In this document: one piece after another, positions 8,764 through 15,881 of the stretch
Numbering within the stretch: the first letter of the stretch is position 1
How the letters are laid out: each line of letters begins with the position of its first letter
Assembly: GCF_024199795.1 (NCBI RefSeq)
Contig: NZ_JANADK010000001.1
Coordinates: forward strand, 620,001 to 684,000
Length of the DNA stretch: 64,000 bases
Direction of reading: 5' to 3'
Origin: Bradyrhizobium sp. CCGB01
GTDB lineage: Bacteria > Pseudomonadota > Alphaproteobacteria > Rhizobiales > Xanthobacteraceae
Program-made: the position numbers and the translations under genes
Notes under the pieces: model-generated
What the model was told of the DNA's origin: nothing
Database searches by the model: none
Seen by the model: the letters and a program-made list of their open reading frames with translations, nothing else

Positions 8764-9189
8764 GAAATACCTGGTCGCGGGGTCTTGGCCCGGGGGCCGG
8801 CCGGCACGCTCCCATCTGCGTGCCACCCCCTGCAAGTCTTTGAAAAAGCTACCCGGATTCGCAGGAAAAACAAATGTGACGGATGTCACGAAAAAAACCG
8901 GCACGAGGGCTGCATGATCAGCCTCCGGAAGGCTACGGGATGGGCAAAAAATGGCGAAAACTGGCTCGGGGGATTAACTAATATAATCAGCATGTTAGGT
9001 CAATTTTTTGGCAATCTATTGCCCGGGAGGCTATATCCGGTTAAGGGTTTGTTTGGTGCGGCGCCGCAAATTGCGCGCAATTCGGGGGCACATCCCCGGC
9101 CAATCCCTCAAACCTGAAGACGCTATCGCGCTACTCAATCTGTGTGCGCGCGCTTGGCTGGTCTTTGGCACTGACAGGAATGAAGCGAG
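8764..9189. other. Divergent intergenic region, 426 bases
   Basis: This lies between the divergent 575-aa gene and the caspase-like gene. It contains the CRP-like site at 8875-8890, an AT-rich stretch around 8975-9020 and a 14-base perfect palindrome (AATTGCGCGCAATT, 9069-9082). No convincing small coding frame was found. Confidence 0.6.
8875..8890. promoter_or_regulatory. CRP-like site TGTGA-N6-TCACG
   Basis: TGTGA at 8875-8879, six bases, then TCACG at 8886-8890: nine of ten bases of the CRP half-site consensus with the correct spacing, flanked by AAA on both sides. It is 112-127 bases upstream of the 575-aa gene start and about 300 bases upstream of the caspase-like gene. The window's own Crp/Fnr protein (28767-29441) has a recognition helix that fits this consensus. 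Binding is inferred. Confidence 0.5.
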
Positions 9190-10038
9190 ATGAATGTAAG
9201 GCAGCTCGACATTTCCCGCCGCACGATCGCGGTTGCCGCGGCCCTCGTCGGCACGGTGTCGCTCGTGATCGGCGCTCATGCTGCCCTTAACATGCGCGCG
9301 ATCGATGCCGCCAAGGCCGTCTCGACTGACCAGGTCGCCGGCTCGATCGGCCAGACGTCCCGCCTCGCCCTCGTCATCGGCAATGGACATTATCCCGACG
9401 CCAGCGCGCCGCTGACGCAGTCGATCAACGACGCCCGCGCGCTGTCCTCGAGCTTGCGCAAGAGCGGCTTTGACGTCGACATGGTGGAAGACGCCACCAA
9501 GGACGACATGGTCCGCGCCGTCAATCGCCTGAAGTCCCGGATCAAGCGCGACACCACAGTGATGCTGTTCTTCGGCGGCTACGGCGTGCAGACCGGCCGG
9601 CAGAGCTACATGCTGCCGGTCGATGCCGTGATCTGGAAGGAAAGCGACGTGCGCCGCCAGGGCGTCTCGATCGACGGCGTGCTCGAGATGATGAAGGAGC
9701 AGGGCGCCAAGGCCAAGCTCGTCGTCGTCGATGCGTCCCGCCGCAATCCCTATGAGCGCCGCTTCCGCTCCTACAGCCACGGTCTCGCGCCGATCAGCGC
9801 GACCGACAATGCGCTGATCCTCTCCTCGGCGTCGCCCGGCAAGGTCGTCGACGACGGCAAGGGCGAGCACAGCGTGCTGGTCGGCGAGTTCCTCACCAAC
9901 CTCAATGCGCAGGGCAGCGCCGAAGGCGTCTTCAACAAGACCCGCATCGCGATCTCCCGCGCCTCCGAAGGCGATCAGGTCCCGACCATCTCCTCCTCGC
10001 TGCTCGAGGATGTGCAGTTCGATCAGGCCGGCGGCTAA
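9190..10038 (+). CDS. Caspase-fold (peptidase C14-like) protein lacking the catalytic dyad
   Basis: A 282-aa protein with an N-terminal membrane anchor or signal (about 11-35) and one caspase p20-like domain from LALVIGNGHYPD (about 59). The His motif, normally [FY]SGHG, reads FGGYGVQ with Tyr131; the Cys motif, normally DACR, reads VDASRRNPYERRF with Ser183. Both catalytic positions are therefore replaced, while the fold signatures around them are intact (PLTQSINDARALSSSLRKSG, YMLPVDA). It is probably a pseudoenzyme acting as a binding or scaffold protein at the membrane. It is convergent with an RND adaptor gene whose paralogue at 32710-33639 also sits near a dead caspase. Confidence 0.88.
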   Translation: MNVRQLDISRRTIAVAAALVGTVSLVIGAHAALNMRAIDAAKAVSTDQVAGSIGQTSRLALVIGNGHYPDASAPLTQSINDARALSSSLRKSGFDVDMVEDATKDDMVRAVNRLKSRIKRDTTVMLFFGGYGVQTGRQSYMLPVDAVIWKESDVRRQGVSIDGVLEMMKEQGAKAKLVVVDASRRNPYERRFRSYSHGLAPISATDNALILSSASPGKVVDDGKGEHSVLVGEFLTNLNAQGSAEGVFNKTRIAISRASEGDQVPTISSSLLEDVQFDQAGG

Positions 10039-10065
10039 GTTTTTTCCGAGGGCTCGCGAGCTCTC

Positions 10066-10163
10066 GTAGGGTGGGCAAAGGCGCAACGCGCCGTGCCCAC
10101 GATCCTTATCTTTCGAACATTCTGATAGAAAGACGTGGGCACGCTACGCTTTGCCCACCCTGC
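10066..10163. repeat. Palindromic repeat (family A)
   Basis: GTAGGGTGGGCAAAGGCGCAACGCG at the left is mirrored by the right arm ACGCTTTGCCCACCCTGC; inner arms GTGCCCAC/GTGGGCAC pair around ATCCTTATCTTT. It lies in the gap between the convergent caspase-like and adaptor genes and could terminate both transcripts. Confidence 0.85.
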
Positions 10164-10232
10164 GGCATGCGTGTGCGGGGCGCGTCTGCCTCTCCATCGT
10201 CATTGCGAGCGAAGCGAAGCAATCCATCACGT

Positions 10233-10295
10233 GTAGGGTGGATTAGCCGAAGGCGTAATCCACCGCTTCTCTCTCAGCTTGGTAACCCACCCTAC
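10233..10295. repeat. Palindromic repeat (family A, GTAGGGTGGATTAG variant), next to a second short repeat
   Basis: GTAGGGTGGATTAGCCGAAG at 10233 pairs with GGTAACCCACCCTAC ending at 10295; inner arm GCGTAATCCACC. The preceding bases (about 10198-10230) carry CATTGCGAGCGAAGCGAAG followed by CAATCC, another sequence I associate with bradyrhizobial intergenic repeats. This makes a nested cluster of repeats in one convergent gap. Confidence 0.75.
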
Positions 10296-10305
10296 GAAGT
10301 GGCCG

Positions 10306-11193
10306 CTACTTCGCCGCTTCCGTGGCCATCACCGGGCGCACCGGATCGCCTTCGCGCAAGATTGCGCCGGCGCGGGCGACGACGACGTCGCCTTCGTTGA
10401 GGCCGTCACGCACCTCGATATTGCCGCCCGACATCAAGCCGACCTCGACACGCTTGGTCTCGACGCGGTTGCGGCGGATCACCTGCACGACGGTGCCGGC
10501 GGTGGAATACTGCACGGCGGTCAGCGGCACCGCGACGTTGCAGCTCTGCCCGGTCTTGATCAGCGCGCGCCCGCTCGCCTTCAGCAACAGCCTCTTCTGC
10601 GAGTTGATGCCGATATAGACCATGCCCTGCTGGATGTTCGGCTCGACGGTCGGTCCGATGCGACGCACCTTGCCGTCGAGATCGCCGGCGCCGGCAACGC
10701 GCACGGTCGCCTGCTGGTTGACCGCGAGCTTCCTGATGTCGGTAGTCGCGACCAGGCCGACGAGATCGTATTCGCTGCGCGCCACGATCGTGAACAGCGC
10801 CTCGCCCTTGGCCGAGGCGAAGTTGCCGATCTGCGCGGTCGAGGTCGCGATCACGCCCGCCACCGGGGCGGTGACCTGAAGCGTGCCGCCTTCGGGCAGC
10901 GCCAGCCGCGCCAGCACCTGGCCGGCCGTGATGGTGTCGCCGGCTTCCGCCAGCACGTCCGTGACCTTCAGGCCGGGACGCTCCGGCCGCACGGAGGTCT
11001 CCTCGCGCGCGATGATCGTGCCGGTGGCCTCGACGATGTCGGAGAAGCAGGATTTTGCGACCTTCAGCACCGTGACCGCGGGCCCCTTGGGCGTATCGTC
11101 ATCGGCGGCGAGCGTGGGCTGTCCGGACAGCAGAGCCAGTCCGGCGAGAGCAACGAGCTTTTGGGAAAAGGAACGCGCAGGCAATGGACGCAT
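10306..11193 (-). CDS. Orphan RND/HlyD-type periplasmic adaptor with two conserved cysteines
   Basis: A 295-aa exported protein (signal about 8-30, ending LAA) with a membrane-fusion-protein layout: KVTDVLAEAGDTITAGQVLARL and LQVTAPVAGVIATSTAQIGN are the lipoyl halves, followed by beta-barrel and membrane-proximal parts (GTVVQVIRRNRVETKRVEVGL). There is no RND permease or outer-membrane factor next to it. It is paralogous to the adaptor at 32710-33639: both share AKSCFSD/TNACFSD near the start and QSCNV/RSCGV near the end, which could form a disulfide. It may serve a permease encoded elsewhere, or another role. Confidence 0.85.
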   Translation of the reverse strand: MRPLPARSFSQKLVALAGLALLSGQPTLAADDDTPKGPAVTVLKVAKSCFSDIVEATGTIIAREETSVRPERPGLKVTDVLAEAGDTITAGQVLARLALPEGGTLQVTAPVAGVIATSTAQIGNFASAKGEALFTIVARSEYDLVGLVATTDIRKLAVNQQATVRVAGAGDLDGKVRRIGPTVEPNIQQGMVYIGINSQKRLLLKASGRALIKTGQSCNVAVPLTAVQYSTAGTVVQVIRRNRVETKRVEVGLMSGGNIEVRDGLNEGDVVVARAGAILREGDPVRPVMATEAAK

Positions 11194-11342
11194 CGGTCAT
11201 TCCGGTTGGGGCCTTGACGGCCTCATCGTTAGCAGAAGCGCGCGCACCGGACCATGGGCCGGCCGGATGAGAATGAAGCAGCGCAGGCGGCGCGATGCCG
11301 CCTGTCGAATTAGTCTTCGCACAAGCAAATAGGTTCGCCGCC

Positions 11343-11370
11343 CTTACCCTCCCCTCCAGGGGAGGGTAAG
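11343..11370. terminator. Perfect hairpin repeat at the 3' end of the lactonase gene
   Basis: The 13-base arms CTTACCCTCCCCT and AGGGGAGGGTAAG are separated by CC, directly after the stop of the minus-strand lactonase gene. No T run follows, so it is either a repeat-derived or a weak intrinsic terminator. Confidence 0.6.
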
Positions 11371-11371
11371 T

Positions 11372-12487
11372 TCACGGCAGGTTCAAGAACTCCACCCAGT
11401 TCGGCTTCTTGCCGGTGGGATAGGATTTCAGTTTGGCCAATGCGCCGCTGCTCTGGTCGATCGCATAGACCGTCATGCTGTCGGAGAGCTCGCCGACCGC
11501 GGCGAGGTAGCGCCCTGCGGGATCGATGTGGAAGCCGCGCGGCTGCTTCTCAGTCGGCACGCTGCCGATCGCGGTCAGCTTGCCGCTTGTTGCGTCGACC
11601 TTGTAGCCGGCGAGCGTATTGGTGGTGCGCTCGGAGGCGTAGAGGAAACGGCCGTCCGGGGTGATGTGGATGTCGGCCGCCCAGGGTTTGCCGTTAAACC
11701 CTTCCGGCAGTGCGGTGGTGCGCTGGATCTCGGTCCAGGCGCCGCTCTTGGCCTCATAGGCGAACGCCGCGACATCGCCGTTCAGCTCGTGGACGAGATA
11801 GACGAACTTGCCGTTGGGATGAAACACGAAGTGCCGTGGCCCCGATTTCTCCGGCACCTTGATGACAGGCGGATCGCTCGGCGTCAGCGTGCCGGCCGTA
11901 GCGTCGAATGCGAAGCTCAGAACCTGATCGGAGCCGAGATTGGTCGCGAACACAAATCGGTTGTCGGGCGAGGGCAGGAAGGCGTGCGCGTTCAGCCCGG
12001 TCGGGATCACCTGCTTCGGCTCGCCGGCGACGCCGTTTGCGTTGAGCGGATTGAGCGCGACCTTGTTGCCGCCATAGGAGGCGCTGAACAGGAATTTGCC
12101 GCCGCGGTCGCTCGCGATGTTCGCCATGCTGTCGGCGAGCGGGCCGTTGCCGATATGGCTGAGCTGGCCCGTCTTGGGATCGACCGCGAAGCTCACCGCG
12201 AGGAAGGGCTGCGAGCGCACGCCGGCAATCAGGACGCGGTGGTCGGGCGTGATCGCCAGCGGCGTCGAGGAGCCGGGCTTGTCGACGCCGGTGAAGGCGG
12301 CGGTCTGCACCGGTGTCATCTCTCCGCTCGCGGCCATCTTGAACACGCTGATGTCGTTGCTGTCGGCGTTGCCGACATAGGCGAAGGTCTCGGCCATGCC
12401 GGGGCGGGCTCCAGAAATGAAAGCGAGGAAGGCGAGGGTGGTGGCGACCGCAACGCGTGGCGCGCTGCGGCGTGTCGGTTTCAACAT
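11372..12487 (-). CDS. Exported lactonase-type seven-bladed beta-propeller protein
   Basis: A 371-aa member of the 6-phosphogluconolactonase (YbhE/Pgl) propeller family. The start at ATG 12487 has GGAGGAG eight bases upstream and gives a Sec signal (residues about 10-34, ending GMAET). Repeating blades are visible: FAYVGNADSNDISVFK, PLAITPDHRVLIAG, FLPSPDNRFVFATNLGSDQV, RHFVFHPNGKFVYLVHEL, DIHITPDGRFLYASERTTNT, GFHIDPAGRYLAAVGELSDS. Because it is exported, a role in the cytoplasmic pentose-phosphate pathway is unlikely; it probably binds or hydrolyses another lactone or serves as a periplasmic binding propeller. It stands alone between repeats and small genes. Confidence 0.88.
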   Translation of the reverse strand: MLKPTRRSAPRVAVATTLAFLAFISGARPGMAETFAYVGNADSNDISVFKMAASGEMTPVQTAAFTGVDKPGSSTPLAITPDHRVLIAGVRSQPFLAVSFAVDPKTGQLSHIGNGPLADSMANIASDRGGKFLFSASYGGNKVALNPLNANGVAGEPKQVIPTGLNAHAFLPSPDNRFVFATNLGSDQVLSFAFDATAGTLTPSDPPVIKVPEKSGPRHFVFHPNGKFVYLVHELNGDVAAFAYEAKSGAWTEIQRTTALPEGFNGKPWAADIHITPDGRFLYASERTTNTLAGYKVDATSGKLTAIGSVPTEKQPRGFHIDPAGRYLAAVGELSDSMTVYAIDQSSGALAKLKSYPTGKKPNWVEFLNLP

Positions 12488-12612
12488 GGGGCTCCTCCTT
12501 GGGCCGGTACGGCATCGTCGTTTTGCCGTGGAGGATAGCGGGAGCCGTGCCGCCGCACCAAATTCCAGTTGGGATCGATCGATGCCGAAATTGTATCGGT
12601 CGCGCGGGACGG

Positions 12613-12750
12613 CTACCGCACCGCCGCCGTCAGGCTGCGGGACGGCAGATGCGGGCCGGACGCAGTGTTGGGTGCTCCGAGCAGGCCCCAAACGGCCACG
12701 GCAAGCAGCGCGCAAGTCAAAATGGTCCAGGTGACGAGCCGTTTCCGCAT
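12613..12750 (-). CDS. Possible 45-aa single-pass membrane protein
   Basis: Frame starting ATG 12750: MRKRLVTWTILTCALLAVAVW and then GLLGAPNTASGPHLPSR. A basic N-terminus is followed by one strong hydrophobic helix (about 7-24), a typical small membrane protein layout. No strong ribosome binding site is seen, and the gene lies upstream of the lactonase gene in the same direction. The support is composition only, so this is tentative. Confidence 0.35.
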   Translation of the reverse strand: MRKRLVTWTILTCALLAVAVWGLLGAPNTASGPHLPSRSLTAAVR

Positions 12751-12883
12751 CAGGCCAGGTCCGTCCGTCGTTTGAGGCACCTGCGATCGTGCACTGCAAA
12801 CGGCGACGATCCTATGAACTCGTTCACAGGCAAACGTCACAACGTCATTGCGAACCAATGCCGCGCGAGCGCATTGACCCCGC

Positions 12884-13060
12884 ATGCCCCGTGAAAACGA
12901 CCTCGAAGGCAAGCCCGACATGGGCGGCAAGCATGGCGGCCAGAAAGGCCAGCCCCAGCCGCCGCCGCGCCCGCGCGAGGGCGAGCGCGATGAGGACGTC
13001 GTGGCAAAGCGCCACACCGGTCAAACCGATCGCGGCTCGCCGCCGACCAACAAAAAATAG
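12884..13060 (+). CDS. Small hydrophilic Gly/Pro/Gln-rich protein, 58 aa
   Basis: ATG 12884 to TAG 13058-13060 encodes a highly charged peptide (MPRENDLEGKPDMGGKHGG, then QKGQPQPPPRPREGERDED, ending PPTNKK). There is no hydrophobic segment; it is probably disordered. The residue pattern looks like a real small protein rather than a shadow, since codon third positions are strongly G/C and the frame is clean. Directly downstream is an EcfG-type promoter for the next small gene. Function unknown; the ribosome binding site is weak. Confidence 0.5.
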   Translation: MPRENDLEGKPDMGGKHGGQKGQPQPPPRPREGERDEDVVAKRHTGQTDRGSPPTNKK

Positions 13061-13102
13061 CGCCGCGTTTCGCCCGCACACCGCCGTGCCGCAATCGCGC
13101 CG

Positions 13103-13127
13103 GGAACGACCGCCTTGCCTTGCCGTT
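13103..13127 (+). promoter_or_regulatory. EcfG-type promoter GGAAC-N16-CGTT
   Basis: GGAAC at 13103-13107 and CGTT at 13124-13127, 16 bases apart, match the general-stress sigma factor EcfG consensus of alphaproteobacteria exactly. It lies 45 bases before the start of a 41-aa membrane protein gene that has a good ribosome binding site. Confidence 0.7.
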
Positions 13128-13171
13128 AGCTTGATCCCGCGGGCGGAGGAGATCGAAACGGAGGCTGGCAG

Positions 13172-13297
13172 ATGTTTTGGATTTATTGGAACACCGCGTG
13201 GTCGCTGATCATCAGCGGCATCTGGGTTGCCACCATCGTCAGCCATCCCGATTCCGAAATCGCCGAGGTGCGCGCGGCCAAACGACGGCTGATGTGA
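13172..13297 (+). CDS. 41-aa membrane protein, probably a general-stress gene
   Basis: ATG 13172 with GGAGG ten bases upstream encodes MFWIYWNTAWSLIISGIWVA then TIVSHPDSEIAEVRAAKRRLM: one Trp-rich hydrophobic helix (about 2-23) and a short basic tail, probably facing the cytoplasm. The EcfG-type promoter at 13103-13127 is placed correctly for it. The combination of promoter, ribosome binding site and clean frame supports a real gene despite its size. Family not recognised. Confidence 0.7.
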   Translation: MFWIYWNTAWSLIISGIWVATIVSHPDSEIAEVRAAKRRLM

Positions 13298-13428
13298 ATT
13301 TTCGCATCTCTCCGGACATTCCGCCTGATCGCTGCTCGCCTTTGCTGCTTGATCCAACGCGTTCATTGACGCTGTGAAGCGGCGACCGCAGGATGCATCG
13401 CCGTCAATGCCCGCGTGAGATTCCGGCG

Positions 13429-13725
13429 ATGTCCGACCAGGCCAGCCTCCTGACCTTCGTGCTCGTGGCCCGGATACCCGAAGAGGGTATCGCGGACTTC
13501 CAGGCCTACGAGGCTGCGGTCCTGCCGCTGCTGGGGGAGTTTGGCGGGCGTCTGGAGCGTCGCCTTCGAAGCCAGGACGGCACTACGGAGGTGCACATCG
13601 TCAGCTTCGCGTCCGAAGCGGACTTTCAGAATTACCGGAATGACCCTCGGCGCACGGCGCAAGTCCGGTTGCTGGAGACATCGGCGGCGAAGCTGGAATT
13701 GCTTTCAATGACGAACGTCCAATAG
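13429..13725 (+). CDS. DUF1330-like small alpha-beta barrel protein
   Basis: A 98-aa protein starting at ATG 13429 (MSDQASLLTFVLVARIPEEG). The pattern beta strand, IADFQAYEAAVLPLLGEFGGRLERR, then VHIVSFASEADFQNYRNDPRR resembles the dimeric alpha-beta barrel of the DUF1330/monooxygenase-like group. An earlier TTG/ATG at 13393 is in frame but adds an unlikely Arg-rich leader. Convergent with the racemase gene 27 bases away. No catalytic residues can be assigned. Confidence 0.7.
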   Translation: MSDQASLLTFVLVARIPEEGIADFQAYEAAVLPLLGEFGGRLERRLRSQDGTTEVHIVSFASEADFQNYRNDPRRTAQVRLLETSAAKLELLSMTNVQ

Positions 13726-13752
13726 CTCTGCCGCGAAGCCACGCCGGCGCGC

Positions 13753-14442
13753 TCATCCGATCGCGAAATCGGCCGCTGTCTCGGCGTGAATGGCCGTCGT
13801 GTCGAACGTCTCGACCGTCGTGTCGTCGCGGCCGACCAGCATCGTGATCTCGGTGCAGCCGAGGATGACGCACTCGGCGCCGCGGGCGACGAGCGCCGCC
13901 ATCACGTCCCGATAGCGACGGCGCGAAGGCGCGGAGGCGATGCCGAGGCACAGTTCGTCATAGATGATGCGGTTCACGTCGGCCCGCTCGTCGGCGGGAG
14001 GTATCAGGACGTCGAGATCGTGCGCGCGCAGCCGGGCGATGTAAAAGTCCTCCTCCATCGTGAATTTCGTGCCGAGCAGGCCGACCCGCCGGTACCCTCT
14101 GGCCCTGATACGCTCCGCCGTTGCGTCGCCGATGTGAATGAAGGGAATGGTCACGCGCGACATGATGTCGGGCGCGAGCTTGTGCATCGTGTTGGTGCAC
14201 AGCACGATCGCACGCGCGCCGGCGTCCTCGAGACGCCGCGCGACCTCCGCAAGGCTCGCGGCCGCTTCGTCCCAGCGGCCGGCATATTGCATCTCCTTGA
14301 TCTCTTGAAAGTCGTAGGAATACATCAGCAGCGGGGCCGAATGCAGCTTGCCCATGCGATCGCGGACCCGCTCGTTGATGAGCTTGTAGTAGAGCGCCGT
14401 GCTCTCCCAGCTCATGCCCCCAATCAGGCCAATCGTTCGCAT
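13753..14442 (-). CDS. Aspartate/glutamate racemase family protein
   Basis: A 229-aa cofactor-independent racemase-family protein. The start is ATG 14442, giving MRTIGLIGGMSWESTALYY with a GGAG upstream. The two catalytic cysteines are present: VLCTNTMHK (about residue 82) and ILGCTEITMLVG (about 190), so racemase activity on Asp or a related amino acid is plausible. Length and the GGMSWEST signature fit the YgeA-type aspartate/glutamate racemases. It is transcribed away from the DUF937 gene; the FixK/FNR-type box lies between the two starts. Confidence 0.9.
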   Translation of the reverse strand: MRTIGLIGGMSWESTALYYKLINERVRDRMGKLHSAPLLMYSYDFQEIKEMQYAGRWDEAAASLAEVARRLEDAGARAIVLCTNTMHKLAPDIMSRVTIPFIHIGDATAERIRARGYRRVGLLGTKFTMEEDFYIARLRAHDLDVLIPPADERADVNRIIYDELCLGIASAPSRRRYRDVMAALVARGAECVILGCTEITMLVGRDDTTVETFDTTAIHAETAADFAIG

Positions 14443-14555
14443 TCCGCGGCTCCGAAAATGATCCAATGTGGGGATCGTAAGCGAAGAAGCCGAAGCTCGC
14501 CATCGTAGTGGAGGATTGCTGACCCGTTTGCCACTTTTGCCCTGAGCTGAACTCG

Positions 14556-14569
14556 TTGATCTAGATCAA
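14556..14569. promoter_or_regulatory. FixK/FNR-type box TTGAT-N4-ATCAA
   Basis: A perfect palindromic TTGATCTAGATCAA. This is the exact anaerobox consensus used by FNR and by rhizobial FixK regulators. It is 110 bases upstream of the DUF937 gene (plus strand) and 114 bases upstream of the racemase start (minus strand), so the direction of control is undecided; the DUF937 pair is my first choice because no other promoter motif is visible there. Confidence 0.7.
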
Positions 14570-14678
14570 GGCGCCGGATGATAGGCCAGCGTTTGAGCTA
14601 ACGACGATTGTCTCAGCAAACTCACGGATTGGGGGCGAACCAAGCAGACACATCCTGCAACGTAGTGGAGAAATCGCC

Positions 14679-15788
14679 ATGGCCATCAATCTCAGTTCAG
14701 TTGCGGCGCAACTCCTGACGCCTGACGTCATTGCGCAGATTGCTTCCTTTCTCGGCATGGACCGAAGCACGGCGCAGAAGGCCGCGGGAGCAACGATCCC
14801 CGCAATACTGGCAAGCCTTGCCGATCTGGTCGGCACTCCGGCCGGCGCCAGCCAACTATCGAAACTGCTGTCGCAACAGCAAGGCCCTAACCCCATCGAC
14901 CTGCTACGCAACTCCGGCGCTCAGGGCTTGGCCCAGATGGGCTCGAGCATGTTGTCCGGACTGTTTGGCGGCCGAACCGTGGACACCATGGCCCAGGCGA
15001 TCGGCAAGTTCGCCGGGACGAACGATAACGGCGGAAAGTCGTTGCTATCCGTGGTCGGCCCGCTCGTGCTGGGCATGCTCGGTCAGCAGCAGCGTGACTC
15101 CGGGCTGGATGCAAACGGACTGGCGTCGCTTCTGCGCTCGCAGAAGGACCAGATCATGGCGGCGATCCCGTCGGGGCTTGCGGATCAGCTCGGCGCCGCA
15201 GGCCTGATCGACAAGACGGTAGCCGGAGCGCGCAGTGGCATGGCCACGGCCGCCGGCGCATCCGAACGGGTAGCCTCCGGCGCGAGCCAGGCCGCCTATG
15301 CCGCCGGCAGAGCGCAATGGCCATATTGGCTGGGCGCGCTGGCCATCGTTCTCGGCCTTGGCTGGTATGCGCTTCAGCGCCCCACCGAGCCCACGGTCGC
15401 TCAGAGTCCCACGGTCACGCGACCCGCAGCTGGAACAGTGGGCTTGGCGCCCGCGAACTTGACCGTTGACGGGGTGAATCTGGCGAACCAGATCGATTCG
15501 TCGATGGGCACGCTGAGGGCCGCACTGCCGACCATCACCGATGACGCCAGCGCGCAGGCAGCCCTGCCGAAGATCAACGACGCCATCGCGCAGCTGGATG
15601 GCATCACGGCGCGGGCGGCCAAGCTTTCTCCGGAAGGGCGAAGCGCGCTTGCCAAGCTGATCATCGCGGCGACGCCGACGATCAATCAGATGTGCGACAA
15701 GGTATTGTCGACGCCGGGCGCAGGCACGCTCGCAAAACCCACGATTGACAATCTTCGCGCCAAGCTCGATGCGCTGACGAAAGTCTAA
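14679..15788 (+). CDS. DUF937 domain protein with one membrane helix
   Basis: A 369-aa protein. Residues about 1-170 are the DUF937 region (SVAAQLLTPDVIAQIASFLG, AGATIPAILASLADL, SLLSVVGPLVLGMLGQQQRDSG), built of short helical repeats. A membrane helix is at about 209-225 (WPYWLGALAIVLGLGWYAL), followed by a Thr/Pro linker and a helical, probably periplasmic domain (TVDGVNLANQIDSSMGTLRA to the end). ATG 14679 has GGAG upstream. The next gene starts 93 bases downstream, in the same direction. A perfect FixK/FNR-type box precedes it, so low-oxygen control is inferred. Molecular function unknown. Confidence 0.85.
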   Translation: MAINLSSVAAQLLTPDVIAQIASFLGMDRSTAQKAAGATIPAILASLADLVGTPAGASQLSKLLSQQQGPNPIDLLRNSGAQGLAQMGSSMLSGLFGGRTVDTMAQAIGKFAGTNDNGGKSLLSVVGPLVLGMLGQQQRDSGLDANGLASLLRSQKDQIMAAIPSGLADQLGAAGLIDKTVAGARSGMATAAGASERVASGASQAAYAAGRAQWPYWLGALAIVLGLGWYALQRPTEPTVAQSPTVTRPAAGTVGLAPANLTVDGVNLANQIDSSMGTLRAALPTITDDASAQAALPKINDAIAQLDGITARAAKLSPEGRSALAKLIIAATPTINQMCDKVLSTPGAGTLAKPTIDNLRAKLDALTKV

Positions 15789-15881
15789 AAGTCTAGATGT
15801 GGCGCGCAACAATCTGGCCACCAACCTGCGGCGACGCGATGTACCTGCCGCATCCGTCGCCGCCATCAGGGAGATACGCCC

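Noticed and set aside
8764-8904. 47-residue N-terminal extension of the 575-aa protein
   Set aside because: The extension is phase-open but lacks protein character and would cover the CRP-like site; ATG 8763 is a better start.
12789-13208. 139-codon frame over the small-gene region
   Set aside because: Arg/Ser/Ala-rich shadow; the 58-aa and 41-aa frames on the same strand have better starts and promoter support.
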